Below, in pieces: positions 1 through 10,591 of a stretch of 64,000 bases of DNA (within the stretch, counting starts at the first letter, position 1; the number at the start of each line of letters is the position of its first letter). This DNA comes from Stenogyne calaminthoides (Eukaryota > Streptophyta > Magnoliopsida > Lamiales > Lamiaceae): contig JBBCBC010000009.1 of NCBI GenBank assembly GCA_037126765.1, positions 30,735,504-30,799,503 of the forward strand, written 5' to 3'. Both the position numbers and the translations under genes were made by a program. Below the pieces are notes generated by a model. That model ran no database searches. It was not told the DNA's origin and saw nothing but the letters and a program-made list of their open reading frames with translations.

Positions 1-260
1 GAAAAAAAATGATACATTAAATAGGAAAATAAAACAATAATGATATATTGAATATACCAAGTTGTCTATCTTTGTGGGATTGACGAAAATAGAAATTAGG
101 TCTATCTTTGTGACAAGGAGGGCAAGATATTCGTATTCCTTGAAATCATCACAATCATTAAGAGTCAAATCCTTGAGGCAGGAAAATTTAAATGAAAAGT
201 CACCGAAAAACGAGGTATGAATATTGACCTCATTCAAGAACAAACGATTAAGCTTACGAA
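1..260 (-). pseudogene. F-box/LRR-type protein fragment (degenerate)
   Basis: On the minus strand, from about position 255 down to the window edge, one frame stays open. It contains leucine-rich-repeat-like peptide such as FSCLKDLTLNDCDDFKEY, resembling the LRR stretch of plant F-box/FBD/LRR proteins. Immediately upstream (about 258-300) the peptide LKALSLYGDDVLVS continues the same repeat, but it ends in a stop and the frame shifts by one base. No F-box, start codon or FBD domain is visible; the gene would continue beyond the left edge. I read it as the decayed end of an F-box/LRR-type gene. The family assignment rests on LRR-like spacing only. Confidence 0.4.
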
Positions 261-829
261 ACTAATACATCATCACCATATAAACTGAGAGCTTTAAGTC
301 TCGAACATCTATCCTTTCCATTTGACTCTAAACCAATTTTGCCCACTCAGACAATCTGATAACGTTTTCAAATTAATTTGTATAGTAATTTTTTTAAGTT
401 CTAATTTAGGTCTCCTTTTCAGATGAGCTTATTTGTTCCAAAATACATTTTAATTTAAAATTATTTAGAAAATTTAAATGGCCAAATGCTTTAACCAAAT
501 ATAAACCATTATGTGTATCAAAACAAACATTGTGGGTTCAAACTCCGCATTATGTCATCTTGAATGTGTAAATTAGTATATTAATTTTCCAGTCTGGATA
601 TAACAAATTTATCATGCCATGGCCCTTTTATTACAGAGTAATCGAAATTTACAGATTGCAAATATAATTAATATGATACCAAACAACATATATATGTTCA
701 CATGTTAAGAAAATGTCCTTGACAAGTATAGTATTGGCACGACTAGCAATTTCCCAACAGAAGAGGCTTATCTTACATAACAAGGTTCCATGAGTGCAAC
801 CACAATATTTATAAGGAAAACAGCAACGA
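261..829. other. AT-rich intergenic stretch
   Basis: Beyond the LRR remnant, which shades into this stretch up to about 310, I see no coding potential, RNA gene or terminal inverted repeats. The part nearest 830 is expected to hold the 3' UTR and polyadenylation region of the minus-strand GRAM gene. I could not fix a poly(A) site. Confidence 0.5.
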
Positions 830-3655
830 TCACATTCGGTTTTCTGTATTCTGTGGCTGGTACGTGCGGCGTCTCAACTGAGACTCGGAGTTTGGCTGCT
901 GCAAGAAGATTCTTGTTGGATCATTAGGATCTACGTATCTGCAAAATCAAAATAGTGTTTCTTCTTCCATTAAAACAACAGTTAAGCTACATCTAATCTA
1001 ATAGAGAATAATAGAACAAACACATACGCGTGTCTCATCATCTCGTCCACAGGAGTTTGTGCTGCTTGGAGAGGATCCACTCGAGGCTGCTGTACTGCTG
1101 CACTCATGTGCTGATTGTATTGTCTCACAGAACCAATTAGGTTGAAGAAGAGAGGAATAAAAGTTCCACAACCGCCTTCCTTGAACAGAATCTTGAATGA
1201 TTGGGTGGAATAAAGAGCCCTATTTTCGTTTTCAGGGACAACCTAAAATAGCAGCACAGGAATCAGACAACTCCGGAAAAAGACCAGGCTTTAAAATATA
1301 AGTTGTCAGAACTTACAGGCTCAACACGGCCAGAAATATTGTTGCAATAGAAAATTGGCTGGTTGAATTTTTCATTATGGACAAAGAGCTGCATTATAAA
1401 TTTCGTGTCATAACTCAGAAGAAGTGAGCTTGAGATTTAAAAAAAAAATAGGACTTGTAGAGAAGAATCATAGAGAACCCCGAGAATGTCTTCTACATGA
1501 GAGGAAATAACTCAATTAGTATACAATCGTCTCAATAATTCCTCAAATAATGCAAAAAGATAGAAAACCTTGCCCAATAATGGATGTGTGTGATTTATAA
1601 CTAAACAGTTTGTGGAGCAGCAAGTTAATCAAAACAAGCAAATAAGGATAATATATACATACCAGGGGCATATCAAAGGCAAAAAAATTCCCAACAGGTT
1701 TGCTTGCAACAAAGACCATACGGATATTTGACAAGTATATAGTTCCTTTTGCTTTAACAGTTCCACCTTGAGTGCTGCCAATGAAGATCATGAAAAATGA
1801 GTATTTTTATGGACATGACCATAAGATGTCACAAATTCTCGCTCGACATCAAGCTGGCATAATTATCATATAAATGGCGAAGGAACATTCCAAGAAAGAA
1901 TAAATGCATCAAAAAAGGAGAAAACCAAATAGATCGACCATTTAAAGAAAAATAAGCAAATGATAAATATTAGTACAATTCTACATCATAGCTGTAGGTG
2001 CGTTGGAGTTGGATTTCTTCTAAAGGATTGATGTTGATAGTTTTACTTTTAGAGACTGGACTGTAAATCACAGAAGCATTTCAGATCGTTAGTTTTCTGG
2101 TTCTTTCGGGCTGGTGTACAGTTTTTCTCTTGTATCATTGGTGTGTTGTTTTCGTAAAGGGTATTACTGATGCCCTGCTCTCTTTAATAAAAGGTTCACA
2201 TTTACTGATCAAAAAAAAAAGAGGGTGCTTAGGGCAAGGTGCAAAATCAAAGAGGCACGACCTAATTGCACCTTTTTTTTCCATCGACACCTGTCTGTCC
2301 TGAGCACTAGTGCTTTCCCCACCCCCAAGACATGCCTTAAGAGTTTTATTTTTTGGCTGTTTTTTTGTAAACTGATTCAGTTTATAATTATATATATTAT
2401 CTGTTTTAAATTACATGGGAATAGAACACTAGAACTAATATAAGTTAGACAGAATCACATGTTTAATAGATTGCTATTAAATATAGACAAAAACATATTT
2501 TTAGCTTCTTTTTTTCTGTTTGCACCTCATGTTCAGAAGCCCAGGTTAGCATTTGCATGTAAGTGTGCCTAGCACCTCTAGTATCCATGCTCTAGATCTG
2601 AATCTGGATATGAATTTCAAATAATTATGCTAAGAATTACAAGATGAATGGCCCATCTTCTTGGGTTCTATTCTTAATCAACAAATTTTCTGCAGACAGT
2701 GCCACATGAGTTGAAAAATCAGAACTATTACTACTACAACTAGCAAGGAACTCTGTTGCATTAAGCGGTAACGTAAAAATATCCGTGAAAAGAAATTGCA
2801 AAAATCGAATATAATTAATCCCAGCCTGCAGAATTTATTCTGTAAATCAATAAAAAAAATCTTAGCATGCCATTAATTATCTAACTATTAACATAAAAGG
2901 GATCATATTAATGATCCTTAATCAGAAATAAGTAAATAAGAATATATTAGCCTCCATAAATCCTTTAGACCAATAGAACCAAATGAGAGTAATAATCAAG
3001 TTAATATCTCATCCACTGAAGCCTCAAAAAGAGGCAGAATTAGCAGGAACAGAGGTCAAAATTCAAATATTCACTCCAGATATGCTATTGATGATGAAAA
3101 CTGTGCAACTCCTAACAACACCAATGAAGAACAACCAGAGGCAAAGAAAGGATTCGAAGCTAGGTCAATCGATGAACACCATGTTTGGAGTAACAGTATT
3201 ATTTTGCAAAATAGCATCTCGCTTACATACATGATGACGAAATTCAAATATGCATTAGGTCAAGAACATTCAGAATTCACGCAGCGGGATCACAAAATTT
3301 TCCGCATCTCTCACCAAATTAAGGTAAAGTTAGGTCAAAAACACTAATAATTCGAAAAATATGAACCCCAAACGAAACGCATGCTAACTCAATTCTTTGC
3401 AATAACAGTTACCAATAATCAATAAAATGCAACAATTAGGTCGTTCATCGAAACTTCGATCAAACAGTAATCCATCACCAGAGGATAAACAACAAAAACT
3501 AGTTTGAATCCAAATCAAAGAAAAACATTAGAATCGCGAACAAACCCGGGAATTTTATCGACCTCAAACTCAACGCCATCTCTAGCCAAGACAAACATCT
3601 CGCTGACGAACGGGACGGGCATTCCGTTCGGGAAGAGCTGAGGATTCAAAGCCAT
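830..3655 (-). CDS. GRAM domain / WBP2-like protein (UPF0664 type), five exons
   Basis: Five exons join in frame on the minus strand: 3655-3546, 1774-1663, 1388-1317, 1242-1028 and 938-830. They total 618 nt, 205 aa plus TGA, and every border is GT-AG. The ATG at 3655 opens the family-typical start MALNPQLFPNGMPVPF. The GRAM-like core follows (VKAKGTIYLSNIRMVFV across exon 2), then FNQPIFYCNN and SFKILFKEGGCGTFIP. The tail is rich in Gln, Pro and Arg and ends in QNTENRM. The layout matches plant homologues of WW-domain-binding protein 2, small soluble proteins thought to bind lipids or scaffold partners through the GRAM fold; their exact role is unclear. No signal peptide or membrane segment is visible. 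Intron 1 is long (1775-3545) and carries a LINE tail. The gene looks intact. Confidence in the family is high, in function low. Confidence 0.88.
2000..2220 (+). mobile_element. LINE 3' end (5'-truncated), in intron 1 of the GRAM gene
   Basis: This plus-strand stretch ends in a run of ten A residues (2211-2220) directly after a LINE-like terminus (CTCTTTAATAAAAGG then TTTACTGATC). This is the usual 3' end of plant L1-type LINEs, which mostly insert as 5'-truncated copies. No reverse transcriptase remains. I could not identify a target-site duplication, so the left edge is approximate. It lies antisense to the host gene, in an intron. Confidence 0.55.
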
Positions 3656-4370
3656 ATCTTTCTCCTACTAGATTCTTTCCCTCCTTCGATCAAAAGATTC
3701 AAAGCGTTCGTTGCAGAGAAGATCACAAATTGAATTCCGTAATTTACTAATGACCTTCTGTTATAACCGCGTGGCGAATTGCTCCACAATATTCTGGAAC
3801 TTCTGGAATATATTCATCAAAATTCGGGCTTTGTGATTGGGCCGAAGAAGAGAAATAAGCCCAATTAATAAACAGTCATTTCTCATCTTTTTATTTTCAA
3901 AATGCCACTGTGTGTATATCTCTTTCCCAAACAAAAAAAACCAAATGTACATCGTCTGTCATCTCATCAATTATCAATTCATAATATGCCAGTATTATGG
4001 TCGACAGTCAAACCAAATAATTTATATTCAGATTTGAAATTAATTGGGTGAAACTTCATTTGAGTTTGGTTCGATGAAGATATAATAATAAAATTAAAGT
4101 TTAATTCGAACTCAATATGTAAAAATTGATCAAATAAATAAAAAATTTAAATTATTCGAGTTCAAATAGAGATCTATTAAATTGAAATTTGTACAAATTC
4201 TATTTTGGATTTTAGTAACTAAACTTCTACTGCAATCTATTTACAATCAATCAAAATGTTAAAAATATTTAATAGTACCGTGTTTCGCATAATTTTAAGA
4301 TAAAAATAAATAAACACTCATATTTTTTAAAATGTCAAAACGACGTGCTCAAATTATGATATGTGAGAGC
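3656..4370. other. Upstream region of the GRAM gene
   Basis: The 5' UTR and promoter of the GRAM gene should lie at about 3656-3900. Short ORFs on both strands at 3761-4037 overlap one another and lack recognisable domains, so I do not call them genes. From 4040 the sequence is very AT-rich and I see nothing definable. Confidence 0.4.
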
Positions 4371-4811
4371 GCAAGTGTGCCTCTAATTAACTCTAATTCT
4401 TAAGAGAAGTCAAGAAGAGCATAAAGAGATGGGAGCAAAGGACTTGATCAATCATGTCTCACACAAAGATTTATCTTATAGAATTAATTCATTTATTTTT
4501 TAAAATAATTAATTATAATATTTTATTTTACCTCCAATTCTTAAAAGAAGAGAATAAGAGTAATCAATTACAATAGTTTTTTTTTTAAAGATAATTAATT
4601 ACAATAATTTCTTGAGATCTACTACGATCAAGAATGATTTCGCCCTTCATAACGTTAGGAAATGTTTTGATTACCATTGGATTGTTGATCCAACGTATAA
4701 TTTTAATTTTAAATTGCATTTTACATTAATGTGTTTGCGATGTATAAACTGCAATCGCACTGCATCGTCTTACTAATAAATTAAATTAATATTTATAAAA
4801 TGACAAAATTA

Positions 4812-4922
4812 TCCTGGACCCAAATCCGCCCGACCCACCCGGTACGGATTCGGGCCCGAACCGGACCCACCTAACCCGGACCCAAATCAAGAACCGAACC
4901 CAGACTCGGATGAGACCCAAAC
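4812..4922. repeat. Degenerate CCGGACC/CCCGACC array, left copy
   Basis: About 110 bases are built from imperfect 6-7-base units such as GACCCG, GGACCC and GAACCC. They stand out by G+C content from the AT-rich surroundings. The same motif family recurs in the longer array at 6701-7034, which suggests both belong to one element or one local amplification. Confidence 0.6.
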
Positions 4923-5069
4923 TGTCACGATCACACTTATTTACCAAACATAATATGCGATAATAAACATAATTTAACCTGTAAATCTATTATAATTTTT
5001 TTTTCCCAAATAGTATAACCTCATAACCTGATTTCACACCAAAAGTAACATATTCGCATTCATATGTGT

Positions 5070-5086
5070 ATATATATATATAAGGT
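5070..5086. repeat. (TA)n microsatellite
   Basis: A short run of TA dinucleotides. Similar short runs occur at about 6424-6440 and 8202-8220. Confidence 0.7.
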
Positions 5087-5427
5087 GCCAATAACCCAAC
5101 AATTCACAATCAACCCTCAAGCCAACACACTACTACGTACTAAAGTTTATAACACCACATAACACATATCCAACAGGTTGTCCTCTATGTACACGGACAC
5201 TCAAAACCTGTTGGAGCTCCACAGCTTATCCAGTAAGTCTGTCATGTCACAGTTCATCAAAGTTACGTACAATGCATAAACTATGTGAGATAAAACTCAG
5301 TAAATAAAAATTATGCATGACATGAAATTGTTTAGAAAGTATGTATAAAAGTGTTATTCTTTTGAAATCACCAATTTATCTATGCTAACTCAACATGTTC
5401 CCCGACTCACTATTATGCACCGCAAAA

Positions 5428-5820
5428 ACACTCAGCTTAATACAGGAGCAATTAACTCAGAAACAGAGCACTAAGCTCAATACAGGAGCACTAAGCTCAA
5501 CAACAGAGCATTAAGCTCAATAATATAGGAGCACTCAATACAAGAGCACTAAGCTCAACAACAGAGCACTAAGCTCAATAATATAGGAGCACTAAGCTTA
5601 ATACATGGGCACTAAGCTCAACAACAGAGCACTAAACTCAATAATATAAGAGCACTAAGCTCAATAATATAGGAGCACTAAGCTTAATACAAGAGTACTA
5701 AGCGCAATACAGGAGCACTAAACTCAACAATAGAGCACTAAGCTCAATAATATAAGTACTAAGCTCAATACAGAGCACTAAGTTCAATAATAGGAGCACT
5801 AAGCTCAATAATATAATATA
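5428..5820. repeat. Minisatellite, unit about 20-24 bp (GAGCACTAAGCTCAATA-type)
   Basis: About 18 imperfect tandem copies of a unit like AGGAGCACTAAGCTCAATAA run through this interval. Copies alternate between endings CAACA and AATAATAT. The units lack the constant-repeat/unique-spacer pattern of a CRISPR and no long frame crosses them, so this is a plain minisatellite inside the 4.6-7.2 kb element. Confidence 0.85.
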
Positions 5821-6700
5821 CTTAATAGGACACAAAATATCTCACAAGATTCACATATCATTGAACTCACAAGTTCAATCCACATATACCATGAAACTCA
5901 CATATTCATTTCATAATAATTATTAAATTCACAAATTTATTTCATGATAATCACTAAACAACAATCAAATATCATTATACATTTAAATACTAACATATCA
6001 TCAATTAAATATAAATAATTCACAAAATATTAAGTTAATATTAAATTTATGCATTGTAATTATAAATTAATTTCTATTTGCCAAAAGCGTTGATAACTCA
6101 AATTCTTAAATCACCTCATCGCTTTCGCTGGGAATTTTCTTTGACGAGCCGAGTTCCAGGGAATCAACTCCTGTTATGTGTGTTTACCTTCCTCCTGGTG
6201 GAAACATAGAGGAATGTGTATATATATCCCAAAGAACCGCCTCACTTATTTCTTCCCCAGTAAACTTCCTCATTTATTTAATTATTCTTATGTCTATTAT
6301 TTCTATGTTAATAGCATTAATATATTATATTATTTTGTTAAAGGCGGCTTATGAGAAACATACAATGTAATGATATATTACTAAAGTATATACACTCACG
6401 CACAGACCCCATCATTTAGCAACTATATATATATATATGTATTGAATCATTCATACATATAATGTGTATATGTATACTATAATAGCAATTAACAACTCTC
6501 ATAGATATATTCATTTACTTATTCTCTATTTTGATTAATATTATTGATTAGTGGCAGAGTTTTCTCACCACTAAATAGGCTAAAACACAATAATAATTCA
6601 ATAATTAAAATCAAGATTAAAAATATAGAATTACAAGTAGCACTTAAAATAATGAAAGCAAGCAATGTACGAATTATACTAATCAATAAATAGTAAGAAG

Positions 6701-7034
6701 CTCGGGTCTCACACGGACCGTACCGGATATGGGTCCGAACCCGACTTGGACCTAGACTCGGGTCTGACCCAGACCCAAACCTAGACCCGAACCGAACTCA
6801 ACTTATCCCGGACGCAGACCCAAATCCGACCCTGACCCCAGATCCAGACCAGACGCGGACCGTACCAAACCCGAGTCTGACCCAAACCCAGATCCGAACC
6901 TAGACCGGACCTGGACCCGCGCCGGACCCTCACCTAGATATGACCTGGATCAAACTCTTACTAGGACTCGGACCCTATCCAGGACCCGGATCCAACTCGG
7001 ACACAGACCCAACCCAGACCCGACCCGAGTCGTA
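6701..7034. repeat. Degenerate CCGGACC/CCCGACC array, right copy
   Basis: About 330 bases consist almost wholly of imperfect units of GACCCG, GGACCC, GACCTA and similar. This is three times longer than the left copy at 4812-4922 and in the same sense. No open frame with repeat-protein character crosses it without stops. Confidence 0.65.
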
Positions 7035-7191
7035 GAGGGGTTGTATTTGTTTATTTAAAAAAAATATTATAAGGATATTTCAATAATTTTATCATTTTTA
7101 TTAAAAAAATTGATTATTTAGTCTTATGGTGAAATAATATCGTCCATAGGGAAGTTAAATGATGTGATAACCTTTTATTGGACGTCTAACA

Positions 7192-7225
7192 TCAGGAAGG
7201 GCTTTAAGGGCAAAGCCCTTCCTGA
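7192..7225. repeat. Perfect 14-bp stem hairpin, possible Helitron 3' hairpin
   Basis: TCAGGAAGGGCTTT (7192-7205) pairs exactly with AAAGCCCTTCCTGA (7212-7225) around a 6-base loop. CTAG followed by T lies 13 bases downstream, the spacing expected for a Helitron end. Confidence 0.6.
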
Positions 7226-7474
7226 CAGCAGAAAAGCCCTAGTTTCTTTTGCCTCTAATTCTTAAGAGAAGAGAAGAGAAGAAAAAGTAATCAATTACAA
7301 TAGTTTCTTTTACCACCAGACATATGATGCATATTTTTCATCTCGTTATAGATCAAAACCGGGGACCACTCGGAACCGCAATCGCACCACAACCACAATC
7401 ACCATAAGAGGGAATAAAATTTTCCTCTTCTTATTTCGAACCCAAAACCTCGGGGTCTTAGACAATACCCATTT

Positions 7475-7780
7475 AATACAATACTAAAATCAGGATTTCA
7501 AAATTCAATTTAAAACCTAACCTAAAACCTACATCTGAACATATTCTCATTAATAATAATATTATCACTTTCACACAATTTTCAACACAATACTCAATCG
7601 TTCAATCATTACAATAATAATATAATAATAAAAGCAATCAACTTTTTTACAATCCTATATAATTTACCCTATAAAATCTCAAAACAAACATACAATTTTA
7701 CTATTTATTAGGATTTTAAAATCCTAGATTTCAAAGTCCATGATTTCCCCCGCCCACTATAAGCCCAAAACAAACATATC
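7475..7780 (-). mobile_element. MITE (GGGTATGTTTGTTT-type end), left of an inverted pair
   Basis: Read on the minus strand from 7780, the sequence begins GATATGTTTGTTTTGGGC and continues through GGACTTTGAAATC and GTATGTTTGTTTTGAG. The same features, in the same order, appear on the plus strand in the neighbour at 7787-8115. A fragment of the family also lies at 26378-26520. Short TTA/TAA bases at the junction fit a PIF/Harbinger-related MITE. The left edge is approximate. Confidence 0.55.
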
Positions 7781-7786
7781 TTAATT

Positions 7787-8115
7787 TAGGTGTGCGGGGG
7801 AAGTCATGACTTTGAAATCCTATGGATTTGAAAGTCTTGGTGAATAGTAAAAAATGTGTTTGTTTTGAGATTTTGATAGGGTGAGATTTTATTTTATATC
7901 AAATCAATGTTTAATAATGATTGATATGATATTATTATATTGTGTTGAGAGTGGGAAAAGTAGTGATGTGATTGTATTGAATTTTGTGAAAAATAGGGGT
8001 GTAAGTGTACTTTATAAGAGATGATTTTGAAATCTAATTTTAAATCTCAAATTATAATGGGACATGGTTTTCAAAGTCCTAAGTCCATTTGGGTAAGTCT
8101 CGAAACAAACATACC
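7787..8115 (+). mobile_element. MITE, right of an inverted pair
   Basis: This is the inverted partner of the 7475-7780 MITE: GCGGGGGAAGTCATGACTTT here matches the reverse complement of the left copy. The far end, 8060-8115, reads inward as GGTATGTTTGTTTCGAGACT. With the left copy it forms an inverted repeat of about 280-bp arms around position 7785. No coding content. Confidence 0.55.
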
Positions 8116-8584
8116 TTTAGTTAATAGAGCTTTAACACTTTAGCTATCCACACTTGATATATACAATTAATAGTTAATGTCGAAAGAAATAATAAATGTA
8201 ATATATATATATATATATACACTATAAAGGTATATAAAGAAGTACTTTTATGCACAGTATTATCATCTCAGCAGATAATCAAAATTCTTCAACAATTTCA
8301 AGACACTGATTGGAGTGCATATATATCAAAAAAAAAAATCGTTTTGAGCTGCCAAAGTATATTCAAACATAATTACATATAAATGATAAGAAAATAGTTA
8401 CATTTCATCAAGACAACTACATCGGCCGAAGATCATACCAAATTTGCATAAAGAGCAAACGATTTTCATATACTATGCAAGACAAACAAGAGGAAGGAAA
8501 GGAGCATGACAAAAACACAGTTCATAGTTATAAAGCCATTGAACAAACAACTTCTTATTCTCCAAACAAACACACAATGCACAT
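8116..8584. other. Intergenic DNA, 3' flank of the broken kinase gene
   Basis: AT-rich sequence with an (AT)n tract at 8202-8220. It should include the former 3' UTR of the minus-strand kinase. I see no gene. Confidence 0.4.
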
Positions 8585-10146
8585 TTAGTCCTCCAAGTAA
8601 AATATGGTAGGTTTCTTGGGCTCGGTGATCTCGATCGTCCCCTCGAGCATCTTCGCCACCTTCCCCATCGACGGCCTCATCTCCGCTCTATCCTGAAGGC
8701 ACCACATTGCCATCTTCACCATTCTATTGATCATCTCAAAATGCGCTCGACTATCATATGTATGCTTGATACGAGGATCCAGAATGTCCTCCACGTTCAT
8801 CTCTTCAAACACCTTCTCAAATGCCCACTTTGGTAAGAACCATTGGTCACTGTCCACCCTCGAATCTAATTGAGACGAGCACCTAGAACCACTCACAATC
8901 TCCAAAAGCACCAGCCCATAACTATACACGTCAGCTTTTGAAGTGATTTGCTCGGGCCGAGTCCACTCGGACGCCATGTATCCAGGGGTCCCGCGATTCC
9001 TTGACATGCTAATCATGTCCTCTTTCTTCCTCAATTTAGCAAGCCCGAAATCAGACACCTTGGGGCAGAAATCTTCCCCGAGGAGTATGTTTTCGGGCTT
9101 GATATCACAATGTAGGACCCACTCCAAGCACTCTTCGTGCAAGTACGCTATCGCCCTTGCCACCCCTAAAGCTATTCTATACCGTACGTTCCAATCAAGA
9201 ATTGGTTTGTTTTTTGACCCAAGAACTAAACCCATGTCTTCCTCCGTCTCTAAGGATGCAGCATCAACCGTTTGGAATAAGAACTCGTCTAATGATCCAT
9301 TAGCTACGTATTCGTACACAAGTATTCGTCTACCCCCCACAACCTAACCAAGTTAAGGTGGTGCATACGGGCTATGATCGTGACCTCAGCCCAAAATTCA
9401 GCATCACCAGTTGTGACATTCTTCAGAGACTTCACAGCAAGCACTCTCCCATCATTCAATTTCCCTAAATAGACAACACCAAACCCACCCTTTCCAATTG
9501 GATTAGAGAAATCATTTGTGGCATCTTTAAGCTCGGTGTAACCAAACCTCTTCGGCCCACCAGTAGGCATAACCTAAAGCCCAAACGTTCTAGCCATGTC
9601 CCTATACTTGATGTACATCCTGAGGAATGCCCAAAAGAAGAACACACCACTAAATAGCTCAGCTGCAAAAATAGAGCATATGATCAAGATATTCCTAGTG
9701 GTTTTCTTCGAAATTTGTGGAGGTTGAGGCAGTCCTATCTTCATAGGACACGTAGTTTCCATCAAAGTAGTCATACCAGTGAAGTTCGATACATCAGTTT
9801 CAGATGCATCAACCCTCAAAAACATGGCCGTCTCTGAAGCAGGGGACCAATATCCATCAAGCATCTTTTCCAACCGAAGAACACAGTAATTCGATCCATC
9901 ATACTTAAACATGAACCCTAAGCAATTCGGCTTTGCCAAACACTGCGACTCACAAGTCGAAAAATTGGTTGTTTTGATATCACTTTGGTTCAATCCCCCA
10001 GTAAAGTTAACAAAATCCAATCTAAGAAACTCGGTTCTTAAATTGGTTAACGGGGTTTTCAACTCGCAAGAATCATCAACACTTCTCCTATACCCCGGGG
10101 GACACACACACGAAGTCGAAAGATTCGTTGAGATCTTCTCATAAGG
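8585..10146 (-). pseudogene. G-type lectin S-receptor-like Ser/Thr kinase, 5'-truncated and disrupted
   Basis: Minus-strand sequence encodes the membrane-proximal and cytoplasmic parts of a plant G-type lectin receptor kinase. From 10146 down there is a Cys-rich PAN/apple-like region (CVCPPGY; CESQCLAKPNCLGF), then a transmembrane segment (ILIICSIFAAELFSGVFFFW), then juxtamembrane KYRDMARTFGL. The kinase domain follows, with glycine loop GKGGFGVV, VAIK-type lysine in VLAVKSL, catalytic HCDIKPENILL, DFGLAK and GTPGYMASEW, ending YLED-TAA at 8585. Three defects are visible. The lectin and S-locus domains are missing and replaced by transposase sequence at 10147. A TAG stop at 9574-9576 replaces the codon expected after FGL. 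Near 9338 the segment usual between LWG and the RRILVYEY strand is gone, and the deletion shifts the frame. Such proteins sit in the plasma membrane and signal in defence or development; this copy should be non-functional. Confidence 0.85.
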
Positions 10147-10512
10147 TATTCATTGAATGCTTCGACAGAGCTTTGGATTATACATGGATCAGTATTGATG
10201 TTGTTGATGTTGTTATGGTTGTTCGAGTCGTCTGACCAATCGAATGTCGATTCTCCTTCATGTTCGACTATCATATTATGCAATATATTGCAAGCATACA
10301 TATTTTTCTTCAAATTATTCTTGTACCAGAAACGTCTCGGACCTCTAATAATTGCCCAACGTACTTGGAGGACCCCAAATGCCCGTTCGACATCCTTCCT
10401 CGCAGCCTCCTGCATTCTAATTTTGTGAAAGAGAGTCGAGAATTTGAGAAGATGAATTTGCTCCGAAATTGATAGAATTGTACAAATTCATCCAAGGATT
10501 ATTATTATCCAT
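10147..10512 (-). pseudogene. PIF/Harbinger transposase, internally deleted and truncated
   Basis: The ATG at 10512 opens MDNNNPWMNLYNSINFG, the kind of N-terminus seen in plant HARBI1/ALP1-like proteins. After a stop and frame change near 10425 the sequence resumes with KIRMQEAARKDVERAFGVLQ, then RWAIIRGPRRFW and ACNILHNMIVE. That is the C-terminal part of the DDE_Tnp_4 nuclease domain. Most of the catalytic core between the two parts is missing. The C-terminus (EAFNEYL) runs straight into kinase sequence at about 10147. A plus-strand CTATTTATAG (10582-10591) gives a TATA box on the coding strand about 70 bases upstream. Terminal inverted repeats were not found. The transposase family is clear; activity is impossible. 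Confidence 0.75.
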
Positions 10513-10581
10513 TTTGAATTATATAGAAAATTTAGTTTGAAGATAGAAAATTTTTGGTACACAAATATGAAATTATGATCT

Positions 10582-10591
10582 CTATTTATAG
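10582..10591 (-). promoter_or_regulatory. TATA box upstream of the Harbinger transposase remnant
   Basis: CTATAAATAG on the minus strand, 70 bases before the transposase ATG at 10512. It could still start transcripts that run through the fused kinase sequence. Confidence 0.4.

Larger units (their letters stand above)
4378..7320. mobile_element. Repeat-rich block, possible Helitron-like insertion at about 4618-7242
   Basis: A roughly 65-base sequence (CCTCTAATTCTTAAGAGAAG ... GTAATCAATTACAATAG) occurs at about 4378, 4530 and 7250, so the same unit flanks both sides of a 2.6-kb body. The body could begin at 4618 with TCTACTACGATC after an A. It could end at 7242 with CTAG before a T, with a 14-bp hairpin ending 13 nt upstream of the CTAG. 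A TC start, CTRR end, A/T target and 3' hairpin are the Helitron hallmarks. No Rep/helicase coding region is present, so it would be non-autonomous. The alternative is an insertion making a 9-bp duplication (TAATTTCTT at the left, TAGTTTCTT at the right). Both edges are inferred. Confidence 0.35.

Noticed and set aside
5428..5820. CRISPR-like array
   Set aside because: The whole unit, not just alternate parts, is repeated and imperfect, and the genome is eukaryotic. It is a minisatellite.
8943..9347. 134-aa plus-strand ORF opposite the kinase domain
   Set aside because: It lies exactly antisense to the conserved kinase frame and has no independent features.
10059..10415. 118-aa ORF as a single Harbinger protein
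   Set aside because: Its last third is out-of-frame kinase sequence beyond the junction at about 10147, so the ORF is a chance fusion.
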